Origin: Lepas anatifera
Lineage: Eukaryota > Arthropoda > Thecostraca > Lepadidae
Direction: 5' to 3'
Length of the DNA stretch: 64,000 bases
Assembly: GCA_034440635.1 (NCBI GenBank)
Contig: JAOTON010001528.1
Coordinates: forward strand, 1,164,501-1,228,500
Below are positions 1 through 10,900 of the stretch, piece by piece. Position numbers and translations under genes: made by a program. Each line of letters starts with the position of its first letter. Position 1 is the stretch's first letter. The notes beneath the pieces were generated by a model. It worked only from the letters and a program-made list of their open reading frames with translations, was not told the DNA's origin and did no database searches.

Positions 1-44
1 AGTTTTCAACGGCCTTGGCTCGCGGTGGAGGACAGCTCTGGCTG

Positions 45-490
45 CATAGGCGGATCCAGGAGCAATCAAAGAGGGCACCCCCACCCCAATAGGCCCTCTG
101 GCACCCCTCGAGAGGTCGATGGCACCCCCTAAGATGTTGTTTCCAAGCCCCTCCAGTCCTGGCAGATCCAGGCCATTATTTGTGGGGGGGGGGCTATGGC
201 GCTCGAGACTACCCTTCCATTATCCCGAACAGACCCCGACTCTGCAGGTACTATAGGCAGATCCAGGGTCTTCGAGAGGGGGGGCAAATGGTTATAAGAA
301 GGTTCCATCCAGACCAAGGGCCATCAAAACCAATCAGGGAAGCAACAAATCCTATTGTGCGGGCAGTCGATACTCGCATCATGGGGATGTGAGAAGTCAC
401 AATTCAGGGCGGGGGCGCCATCAACCTTTCAGGGGCGTACCAAGATTCAATCAGGAGGCCAGAGCCCCTTTGCCCCTAGATCCGCCTATG
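45..490. mobile_element. hAT-type MITE, TIR CATAGGCGGATCCAGG
   Basis: The left end CATAGGCGGATCCAGG (45-60) is mirrored by CCTAGATCCGCCTATG (475-490). The interior carries further degenerate copies of the same terminal motif (for example near 158 and 254), so it looks internally duplicated. It has no coding capacity. A partial right end of the same family lies at about 12510-12596. No convincing 8-bp target duplication is visible, so assignment to hAT rests on TIR type only. Confidence 0.6.
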
Positions 491-3400
491 GTACAGGCAC
501 TCTGATATTTCAGGGCTGGACTTGAACCTCCCCTAGGTGCCCCCTTGTATTAAAACTATCCCCCCCTTCCAAAAATGTTTCCCTCCCTTTCCTGATCGAT
601 AATCCTGGATCTGCCTTTGTCTGGCTTAACCCTACAAAGGTCCATTGAGAGACTGTTTGCTGGAAAGATGACTGAGATTCCACCACTCCTTGTGAAAATG
701 ATGGGAAGAGCTCCAAAATTTGCTTCATTTAGCAGTAATTAGCAGACTCAGTGAAACAATCAGACATTGCTAACAAGACATTACCAGCCAAATTTTGTCA
801 TAATTGAGGGTCAATATACAGATTTAATGCAGGCAGCCCAATGGCATACCATCTCTTTTTGCCACTCAGAGCAGCTGATGCTAGTGATTCAATTTGGCAC
901 AGCCATCGCCCTAGTGGTCAGGCAGGAGTTAGAGTTGGCCGTCTACTAGAGGTGGGACTTTTCAGTCCCACACTGCCCCAGTGCTGAGACCCAAACTGGT
1001 CCTAGCAGGATTCAGGCCTGTACTGGGGCTTAAATACCTGGACCACACCAGGACCAGTCACTACCTAAAGGGAGATACGCGAAAAATTTTATTGGCTATA
1101 TCAAAGGTTACAAAAGTTGTTTAAGTCCTATTCTCATTTTTGCGAATTCGGCCTGCAAATGCCTTAAAATTGCTCTTAAAGTCAACATTTCTAGACGACT
1201 TTACCGGTACACCTCATATCGATTATATGACATACACACGGCTAAGGCTATCAATTTCTCTAAGAATTAGGTCATATCTATCCTAAACAGTGATTTAGAG
1301 CTTTGGACTACTACAGAAAAATTACTTTAGAAAACAACATTCCAAAACTCTTTTGAAACAGACATATAGGGCTTAAAAGAAATCACAATTAACCAATCGA
1401 AGTCTAGGAATTCTCAAACCGGGGTCACGTGACCTATCTGACACAAAAGTTTTGTCAACCTGGGGCCGAAGCAGAAAATGACTCAAGACCCAAGGTACAA
1501 ACCGCTGAAGACTTGGTAATTATGTTTTTTCGTTTCTAGGGCAAACTAATTCATTTTGTAGTTTTAAAACTTTTTGAATTAATTCAAATACAAATACAGG
1601 AGAACAGACATTTGTATTATAAAAAACATTACTTTTCAACTTTAAATAGTTTTCGAAAGTAAGTGATGGGTATGGGCATGGGTAAGTGATGGGCGTTTTA
1701 TTGAAACTGTTAACCTATTTCGATAATAAGTAAGTGGCCTCCCAAAATTTTGCCAAGATGCAAAAATAATTGATAGTTTCGTTATCAGGATTTTTCAAAT
1801 AGCAAGAAACCCATAATAATTTTTCCTATCTCCTTTAAACACAGGTCAAGTAGGATGTATGCTTATATTCTCAAAATATCCCTTTTTCAGCTTTTAAATT
1901 CAAAGTTGTCAATGAACAAAAAATAGCACAATGAAACATATTTTGGCCCACAACAACGCTTTTTATAAAATTTTTAGAGCACAAACACCAGACAATACTA
2001 TGCTCATACCAATTTTTTGGGAACCACATTTTTATGTTCATGTGTCTTTTCTGTCTTGTTTGTTATGTTCTTGTTCTTCCTTTTAAAAAAATAAGGGTTT
2101 TCTTAACTTTAATATGTTCAACATATGTGGGCCCTCTACTTATAAATTAACTTTGTTAAGTTTTTTTCTCCTGTTTTGTTTGCTCTTAATTTTATTTGCT
2201 TTTAAAGAGTTTTGACATTATATTTCTGTTCAGTTTTTTTTCTGGAAGCCTCATCTCGTTTTTTATGTCCTGTCAGTCTCTCTGTTTTGTGTCACTTTTT
2301 CTGTGTGTTTTTTTTCATTCCATGGTTGCTGTTTCTTTCATGGCAGTTTATTTTTCTTCCTTAGTTCTACCTATGTTGATCGTTTGCTCTAATCTGATAA
2401 CATACCTACCCCTGCTTCCCTTTGTTCTATGCTGTGTGCCTGCAAGATTCTTCTATTCTGTTGCTGCTTATTGCTTGGCCTTGCTCATGCCTTCTTTTTA
2501 TGTTCTTTTCCTTTGCTTCTATCCCACCTGTATGTAAAAAATGTAAAAGATGTTGATAATGATGATGTGTCATTTCTATTTCTTCACTTGACTATGAAAC
2601 AACTTATTTACAAAGCCCCTGAAAAAGCAACTACGAAGATCAACATCAGTATAAATGGAAAAGGAAATGCTTAATCTGCATATCGTTATAGGTGCTGACA
2701 GACCCCGTTCAAGTTGTTTGGCAGCATTACGTCATCATGGCTGGAGAGGCACAACAGTTACTATGCAGGGCATTGGAGAAATTGCACTTTTTCGAAGCTC
2801 TAAATAACCTATTTTAGAACTGTATCAACAAAACTTATATGGTTGAACAGAAAGCTAAAATATTTTTATTTGTGAAACCCTCAGACGTTTTGCAAAAACT
2901 CCAGTGAAGAATATTATTTTTACAAATTTTCCAGAGCATGTCAAAATAAGGACAGGTTCAGCACCAACAGCTGTTTGCAGTAAGACTAATCTCGATTTTG
3001 ATTGGCTGTTCATTTCTGACCTTTGATTGGCTGTTGGTGGTACCTGCAGCAGAAGACAATAAACACCGGTGATCTCTTGAGCAAAGGTAAACTTATTTCT
3101 CTCGGCTATTAAGTAGGCCTGAGTTGATCAAATAAATGCATGCCTTTTCAACAAATTCTTTGAAGTGGTATGATTTTTTCATTAGAGTTCCGTAAAATAC
3201 GCTGCTCGTCGTTGAGCTCAAGGTTACTGTCAAATGGGTGACACAAGTTGATTTCGATTTATACCAGATTGCTGCCAAGTACGCCCAAACTTGGTATGTT
3301 CCAGCTGATCCTTCCAAAAACTTAGTATAATCTCCTAGAACTTAGTCGGAAAGGGCGGTGACGTCACCATGGGAGGACTATATTTAGTAGGAAACTTGGT

Positions 3401-3951
3401 TGTACCCGTAGTTAAAGTACCCTGGGTGCTGAAAGGCATCACAACCAATAACTTAGTAGATTGAGATTGGGTTATTAGGGAACAGGTGACTGAAAACAGC
3501 TCTCCCCACCTCCTCCTCCCTTATCCTGGGTTTCAATTGTTTCATTAAAGTTTCAATTGTTCAATAGTTCAATTCAAATTGTCAATTGTTTATTTTCAAG
3601 GCCTAACCTGTCTGAGGAAATAGGCAGGTGGGGGGGTTCATCGGTACCTAGGTAGGTACATACGTGAACACTAAAAATTAAACAGATTCCTATCTCTGTC
3701 ATTGGCTTAAACATTTGAAGTGGTAAAACTGACTGAAAAATAATTCATAACCTCTCTGATCAACAGTAATTATCAGTACTTCTTCAGCATCCCCACCACC
3801 ACACCGCCTCTATTCACATGGAGGAGGTTACATCCATACATGTATGCACAGAAAACAAGCCAAAAATGGCACACAAAGAGAACGTCAAGATTAAAAACAG
3901 ATGGAGGGTAAAAGCGATGATACACAAAGCGACCGTGAAGAAGTTTTAAAC
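491..3951. other. AT-rich intergenic stretch, no gene seen
   Basis: No supported gene. A short fragment at about 950-1060 begins TAGAGGTGGGAC and is related to the hAT MITE at 3952-4466. The open frame at 2196-2537 is an artefact of a T-rich tract. The rest shows no recognisable repeat or coding signature. Confidence 0.5.
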
Positions 3952-4466
3952 TAGAGGTGGGACTTTTTGGTCCTGCAGTCCCGGCGCTGGGACCAGGTTT
4001 GGTCCCGCGGGACTAAAGCCGGGACCGGTATTATGGTATTGAGGCTAGAAGCCGAGACCGTGCCATGCTTTGGATGTTTATGTTTATGGATGGACAGAAA
4101 GGAGGTGTAATACTGCTTAAATTTGTACTGATGTATAGTTTCTTACCTTTAAGGGTTTAACATGCAAATGTTTCCTCAGCATTGTGAGATAATTGTAGCA
4201 ATTTTTCAAGATAGTAGGTAAGGATTTCCTGAAGCTATGGTTCATACTTTATGTTGATTTGCTTATGTACTGATGATTGAATTTGCTTAATATGTTTGGC
4301 TCTTAATCCGAAAGAAATTATTATGTTTAAAAACCAATAAGTGGAGAAAAAGGCTGCCAGGACCAGGCTGGGACCACATCCTTCCTTGCTGGCACTAGGC
4401 TGGGACCAAGTAATGTTTTTCGGGACCGGGACCGAGACCAGCTTTTTCCAAAAAGTCCCACCTCTA
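3952..4466. mobile_element. hAT-type MITE, TIR TAGAGGTGGGACTTTTTGG
   Basis: TAGAGGTGGGACTTTTTGG at the left is matched by CCAAAAAGTCCCACCTCTA at the right, a near-perfect inverted repeat of about 19 bp. The subterminal regions are rich in GGGACC/GGTCCC words. The TAGAG...CTCTA termini fit the hAT consensus. The flanks (TTTTAAAC and CAAAATGG) do not form a clear 8-bp duplication, so the insertion is probably old. No open frame. Confidence 0.7.
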
Positions 4467-5812
4467 CAAAATGGTTAATTTACAGAATAAGGTGAGCAAT
4501 CACTGACAACTAAGAAAAGTGTGTGACTGGAATGATTAAAGCACACCCTACAAAACTTTTAACACCATTTTTTCCGCCGACCTACCGTTTCCAAAATATT
4601 CAATAAAATTGTTTCATCCTATTACACCACACAAAACTGCTGCAGAGCAGACCACGCGTAACAGGCCGCCTTGGACATAACTAACTGCTGGAAATGCGTC
4701 ACAATCGTAATGGCAGCATCGCCAGCCCATGGATTACCATAATGGATGTGACACTTCGCCGAATTACTATTGGCCTTGGTCATCGAAAGTGTTGGCACCT
4801 GGCGGATTTTTTTGAAAACGCCAGGAGAGGGACTGACGTCTGGCGCGGCTGCTTCATATCCGGCGCATGTTTGAACTCCACAGGTTTTAAACGGACTTCC
4901 AGTCGTTGTGAACTCGTTGCTGTGAAAGTGTGGCTATACGTGACATTGGGTGGACGTGAATATTGAAGACTGGCGTTATTATCTTGATTGTTATAATCTT
5001 GGAAAGTTCAAAGAAAATCATCATCCTGATTTATTTTCCACGCACTCGGCCGTTAGACGTCTGCCGGGCTCCGAGCCCGTGCCCGTCTGGGCGTAATTTA
5101 GAGCGCTAGCGCCGTCGGCGGTCACGGGTTCGGGGCTCGGCGCCTTCGTTTATGAATGATTTGTCCACCTCAGCCGGCCGGGGCGTGTTCTTGGTCCCGG
5201 TCCCGGCCGACATTTCTTGGTCCCGGCCTAGTCCCGGCGAGAAAGATGTGGTCCCGGCCTGGTCCCGGCAGCCTTTTTCCCACTTATTGGCTTTTAAACA
5301 TACTAATTCTTGTGGATTAAGAGCCAAACATATTAAGCAAATTTATATCATCATTACATACACAAATGAACTTAAAGTATGAACTATAGCTTCAGGAAAT
5401 CCTTACCTACTATCATCAAAAATGGCCACAATTATCTGACAATGCTCTCTGAGGAAACGTTTGCATGTTACGTACCTAAGAAATTATATATCAATCCAAA
5501 TTCAAGCTGTATCACACCTCCCTTCAGTCCATCCATTAACATTCAATCAATAAACTTACCTAAGTTTTATCAGGGAAGGTCAGGACACAAATACCTTCAA
5601 GAGCCTTAAGATCAAATCACCAAAGCACAGGAGCAATTTGACATATCAATATCACTTTTGCAGTTGCCATGTGACTACAGGACTGTTTTTGGCTGTTTAT
5701 GAAGAATGATGCGAGTTGATACACTGTATGAAGGAACTGACAATTAAGGTTTTTCATACCTAGGTAGTTCTCCAAAAATAATTAGGTAAGCACTCCCCTT
5801 CCTTCCTTCTTT
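4467..5812. other. Intergenic, contains inverted partial hAT MITE copy
   Basis: Positions about 5190-5530 are an inverted, diverged partial copy of the interior of the 3952-4466 MITE: repeated GGTCCCGGCC words followed by the reverse complement of the segment around 4250-4390. An open frame at 4694-4966 has no recognisable family and is not called. No other feature seen. Confidence 0.5.
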
Positions 5813-6370
5813 CCATGTACGTAAAGTTAGCACACGTTCAGCACAGATTCGGCACAGATTCAGCCCACATTCATATTCAGTACAAACTTAAACGAAACAA
5901 ATTAAAGCACAACAGGTGATCAGATCACACGAAAACTGATACCATGCAAATATATCTATACCCCAAAGATATCTAGGACAAATTCTTGCAGAAAACCCTC
6001 ACAGGGCCCCGCAGGGCTCTTTTGAAAAATTTGACGAATAGGGCAGACCCCTCCGATTTTCCTGAAAATCGGCACACGTGATTCTTACGTCCATCGGAGA
6101 AATCTGGCTGAAGAAACCCTATGGGGCATTGATAAACAAGGGGCCCCCAGGGGCCTCAAAGCCTAATAATAGTACTTGTGGGCACCAGTTTGCGAGAACT
6201 TGGTATTTTTTTGTTCACCATCAGAAACGGCTGCATTTTCCAAAAACAGTCCCAAATTTTTTTAGGGTTGGGCCCATAGGGGCCCCGCTGGGCCCTTTGA
6301 AAATGTTGGCGAAAAGGGCGGACCCCTTCGATTTTCCTGAAAATCGGTACACGTGCACAGAAAGAAATTT
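5813..6370 (+). repeat. Dispersed CG-rich repeat R1, copy a
   Basis: This copy holds two ~270-bp half-units, each with a segment resembling GATTTTCCTGAAAATCGG (a short palindrome) next to GGGGCCC-rich sequence. The same family occurs at about 25328-25580, 28170-28290 and, inverted, at 35335-35869. Its left flank (5813-5980) is the reverse complement of 35740-35869 joined to 38090-38149, which makes this the uninterrupted version of the locus carrying the 35872-38087 insertion. Confidence 0.75.
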
Positions 6371-7544
6371 TTACAAGGGCAAACCTTGTCAGACCCTTGT
6401 TTACATGGAAAATTACTAGGGTAATACGCAAAGCTTGTACGTTCAAAATCCATGCCACGAAAACAAGGGAAATACAAGGAAGAACCATGTAGAACAATGG
6501 TAGAACCATAGTACGACAAGGGTTGCTAGAAGACGTTGTACAAACCTTGTAACTTAACTATGGTTGACCTACATGGCAAAGACAATGGCTGACAACGTCC
6601 CCACAAGCCCTCTACTAGGTCATGATTACCCCATAACAAGGGTAGAACAAAGCCTTGTGTCCGCCTTGTACGCAACCGCAGCCTTCCTACAAGAGCGTGA
6701 CGAGATTAGAACACCCATTTTCCCAAATCGGGTATCGGGGGACATTTCATCTTTACAGGTTTGCATGGACTTGGAAACCATGCATCCCACGACGTCGAAA
6801 CCAGCAAGGCTTGATAGATGTGGGCGCCATCTTTAACATATCTGCTGTTGTACCACATTGCAACTATGGGTGGACCGTATGGTGAGGTGAAAGTTTGTCA
6901 TCAAAAAGCTTTAGGGGGACATTTTATGTCGTTGAAATTAGGTTATGGTGGACTTAATTTTTTCTGATTGTAAACGTTTCCGGGGACATTTCTACGCTGG
7001 AAAAAACCTATTTATGGTGGACTCTAATTTTCTTACCAAGTACGTTTCCAGGGACATTTAAACGTTCTTAATATTAAGTTATGGTGGACCAAGTTAATAT
7101 TCTAATCATTGCCAGGGTGGCATGAATTTTTACTGTAATCGGATGGTAGGAGCACCACACTGTTATAAAGGCTTACTTACCTGAAGGTAAGGTAGATAAG
7201 GACAAATGTGGCTCTTATCAATGATGTGATCATGTGAACCAAATGCCGCGTTTCATATGACTGGTCATTTTGTACCTGGCAGACATCTATCAAGTAATTT
7301 CGAATGCAAAAATCACCGATCTCATGGTAAATTTACACGTGCATTGACGGGGAAGGGCAGGTATCCACCTTTCCTCGGTTTTTCGGAGGTATAATAAAAC
7401 GGCCGCGCGTAGCTCCAGCGTAATTTGTTCACCTTCTCGCTGATCATTTTTACAACTTGAACTAGGTGTACTATGGCACATCTAGTGCTGCGGTATAGTA
7501 AGGTGCAGTGAGTGCTGGTTCGGGTAGACACGTGCTTTTATTTT
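6371..7544. repeat. Intergenic with ~68-bp degenerate tandem repeat
   Basis: Between about 6840 and 7110 the block TATGGTGGAC followed by TTAATTTT and GGGGACATTT recurs roughly every 68 bp, three clear times plus a partial. Related GGTGGACA/TGTCCACC words reappear at 23940-24110. The remainder (6371-6840, 7110-7544) holds no supported gene. Confidence 0.5.
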
Positions 7545-7548
7545 TTAA

Positions 7549-8480
7549 CCCTCGCCCCACAGGGGGCCATCGATGTCGCCCCTAAGGTTTTTTCCGGAAT
7601 AGCAGGAAAATGACGAAGTGCAGCACCTCGGTCGAGAGCATTACCTCTCACCCCATCATTTTCCCACCATCCCTGAAATTTTTTACCCCGGGTCACCCAA
7701 GGTCAGGTCACTAGGCGAGGTCAACCAAGGTCACCTCACTTCAACTTCTGAGCTCTATAAGAGCTACAGTTCGAACTCGATACATTTGAAACTTCCTACA
7801 CTTTGTGACCCCTTCAGGGTCTACAAGATGTATGTCCGGGATTTTTTGATTTTGTGACCTGAGGCCAGGTCACGAGGTGACCTCTCCCATTGCAAAAACG
7901 TGGGGAAAGCTATCTTATGATCTAAAAGTCACAAAAACGATTGAAAATATTCTGATTGCTCAGAAAAGCATTCTTGAACACCTTTTCACGGATCCCAGGG
8001 GCCATATTTGCCCTTTGACCTCTCGAAGGTCATCCAAGGTCACCAGGGTCAAAAACAGTATTTTGAAAATAACTTTTGACCTAATTAAGCTAGAGCGCTG
8101 AATCAAACACCATTGTGTATGTCACATCACTGGCTTTCATTTGATATACGGCAAGGTCACTTTTTAAGCTTTCGTGACTTTAGGTCATATTAGGTCACGA
8201 GGTGACCTCTGGTGGTCAAACCAGTGACGGGAGGCCATTACGTTTCACATAGCAGAAAAAGTTCTGGCATTTTTCTACCAAATATACTTTAGCAGATATC
8301 AATAGCTCTAATGGCATAAGAGTTATGCTCAGATTTCTTAAGCATTGCATATTTGAGTGAAAATAGCCTAATGTGACCTAACTTGACCTCTGGAGGTCAA
8401 ACCATTGACCTGAGTGCTTAAAAATGCAAAAATGAACTCTAGCTTTCCTTGACACAGAGATCGTTAGGAATGCTGAAGTT
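7549..8480 (+). mobile_element. AGGTCA-rich TTAA element, CCCTCGCCCC end
   Basis: TTAA (7545-7548) is followed by CCCTCGCCCCAC, the same terminus as the complete element at 20841-21813 (present there inverted) and the one at 32950. The interior contains many GGTCA/TGACC pentamers, including paired sites around 8020-8060 and 8180-8220. No coding capacity is seen. The right end is not resolved and the boundary is approximate. Confidence 0.65.
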
Positions 8481-8582
8481 AAATTTAAAGTATATCGAAA
8501 GCCAACAAACAAGGAATGCTATGTATGTACATTATTACTCAGGTCACAGTGATAGGCCTTCCGTATTTGTACTGATGAATAC

Positions 8583-9191
8583 ATGCAAGAAGAGATAGAA
8601 CATATTATGACCTCGTTCACGAAACGAAAATATCCAAGAGGATATTTAAATATGAATATGATAAATATGAACAAGAAAGCTCTAGATACAAGAAAACGAT
8701 CCGCGAAAGCCAACAAAAAGGAACAGATACGATGTGTTACGATACCTTACCCAAACCAGCTGAAATTATTGCAAACAAACTTGAAGAAACGGGTTGCAAA
8801 GAAGCATTTTGTTCCGGTAAAAAACTTAGCAGCATCTTAGCGAAAAAAATAAAGATCCGATGACCCAGAGCCAAAAAGTGTAGTGTATCCGTTGCCGTGC
8901 GGGTCGTGCACGAAATCGTACATAGGTGAAACAGGAAGGGGTCTAAAAACAAGATTAAAATAACATAGAAGAGACCTTCGAAACAATCCAGAATTCAGTG
9001 TATTTGTCATAAATTCCATGAAAACAAATCATCTACCAAACTGGGATAGAGCTAAAATTATAGCAGTTTGTAAAAACAAAGATAATAGGAGAGCTACTGA
9101 AGCAGCACATATAGCTAAAAATGATACTTTTAACCTTAGGCCAGGCTTCATGAAATGGGCAAAATCTGCGGCCGTATTAGGAGTTGGTTAA
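8583..9191 (+). pseudogene. Penelope-like element remnant with GIY-YIG endonuclease
   Basis: Retrotransposon relic of the Penelope-like class; the GIY-YIG domain nicks target DNA for integration. The frame starting at 8583 gives a linker ending VTIPYP. The reading then continues in another frame as KPAEIIANKLEETGC...KKLSSIL (about 8753-8865) and returns to the first frame for the GIY-YIG core: VVYPLPCGSC, then SYIGETGRG, then a C-terminal EAAHIA...NLRPGF motif, ending at TAA 9189-9191. In-frame stops occur at 8838, 8850 and 8961; the last replaces the expected Glu after TRLK. The reverse transcriptase part is missing. Two compensating frameshifts plus three stops make it non-functional. Family assignment rests on motif order and is fairly secure. 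Confidence 0.85.
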
Positions 9192-10371
9192 GCAAAGAGA
9201 GAGAAATAATAATAGTTTATATAATAATAACAAAAACAATAATGATGATGAAATAGAAATAGAGCATTATTTAGAACAATGATAAGTCTAGAATGTCTCG
9301 AAGCTTCCTCGTATACATTATAGAATAGTTCAAGAAGCGTTATTAGAATATCCTCAAAAACGGTGCCTTTATCGTTCTGTCGCACGATAATTTTGCACAA
9401 AAATCTAAACGATGAAACTGCTGCATGTCTTGATGGCGGGTTCCTTATCCCTCCTACCATAGATGGTGAAGAATACATTTTTTGTCGAAACGCGTTCATC
9501 TGCCTGCTGTGTTGGTTTAAGTATTAATAGCTGTCAGCCACTGTTATACACTGAAAAACGTACGCCAGAAATTGGATTTTTTCTACGGTGCCAAAATCCA
9601 CTCTTCTTTCCGTGAATATGTTACACCCGATATTTTTAGATTGAGAAGCGTAAAATGCCATGAAACAAGAATAATACAACCCCAACCCGTGGGGTGTGAA
9701 AATATCAACTACCAAAAAGTACCCCACTTTTAGTATTATTTCTACGGTGCCAAAATCAACTCCTCTTTCCAGCATTATTCCGCAACCCATTTTACCCCGG
9801 TGTAATGCAAAAATGCATGTGTTTTGAGGGAATATTATTATACCACTGGAGTAAAAATATTGTCAGCTAAACCGGAAGTGTGTAAACTGGAGGTGAGGGG
9901 GTAAAAATAGATTAAACTGTGAAATTCCTGGCGTAGAAAAATATTTGCAAGGTGCAAAATGAGCCCGCGTTCAATATTACGTTGCTGCGGAAAAGAAACA
10001 CCGATTAAAAAACGACCCAGGTTATTCTCATGGAGCGTTTGAGGTCAGTTTAGTCTGATTAGGCTGATTAATATACACTCTGATAAACATACACAACGCA
10101 ACGGAGAGTTTAAATCATTTGTTTTCATACCCACTTCTAATAATCTACATAAATACCTCTAATTTGCACTATAATCTGGAATAGTATTTAAATCGACCTT
10201 CAATCGCTAAAATTATTTAGTTCCTCTTTGCACAAACATCACTAGGTATATGGTTTTTGTCTTAGGCTTCTGCTTTTTACACTGCCCAAATTTTCCTCTT
10301 TTATATCCGCTTATCACTACATCATTTTCGCTCATCACCGCAAATCACCTCTGAGGCGCTGCACAGCGTTC
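9192..10371. other. AT-rich intergenic with short duplication
   Basis: Positions 9200-9260 are AT-rich with short AAT/ATG runs. The phrase TTTCTACGGTGCCAAAATC recurs at about 9580 and 9738, roughly 158 bp apart, each followed by a CTCTTTCC-like segment, indicating a diverged local duplication. No gene supported. Confidence 0.45.
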
Positions 10372-10375
10372 TTAA

Positions 10376-10900
10376 CACGCGCACTGAAGGGGGTCTCGGA
10401 GGCCAGCCCACCTTTTTCCGAGGTGGCTGGAGAACCGTTCATGGCCAAAAACGATAACTTTACCTAGGTAATGGCCTCTGTGACCTGTTACTAAATCTGA
10501 TTTAAACATAGGTCACCCACCATTGGTTAGCTTATACCCTGAGGAGCACCCAGTGAAAAATCGGAATATGAATCTTTTTTAATTTTATATCTAAAGAGGA
10601 GTTCACAAGGTCACGAGGTCAAAACCTGACCTGAAGTCAAAGTTTTTAGTTTTCTTATCTGAACCCTTGTATCTTCTATCCAGCAATATTCATAGAAATT
10701 AATTCAGATCAGCCACTTTTAAGATACAAAATTATTTCTGATTCAATGTTCGTGTTAGCCTTGGAAATTTCATGACCTCTATCTGGTGACCTCTTTCACC
10801 TTTGGTCCTGAAAATGGGCCCAACTTGTTATTTTGTATGGAGAGCCTTGGGTAAAAGTTTGGTGGAAATCCGGGAAGTGGGTCATGTTGGACTTCTTCGT
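10376..10900 (+). mobile_element. AGGTCA-rich TTAA element, left end
   Basis: TTAA (10372-10375) is followed by CACGCGCACTGAAGGGGG, close to the termini of the complete elements at 16938-17889 and 53528-54354. AGGTCA half-sites follow at about 10500-10880. No matching right end was found; probably truncated. Confidence 0.55.

Noticed and set aside
2196..2674. Two open frames rich in Phe, Leu and Cys, membrane-like
   Set aside because: Generated by a T-rich tract; no start context or family resemblance.
4694..4966. 90-aa open frame
   Set aside because: No domain, signal or repeat support; length compatible with chance.
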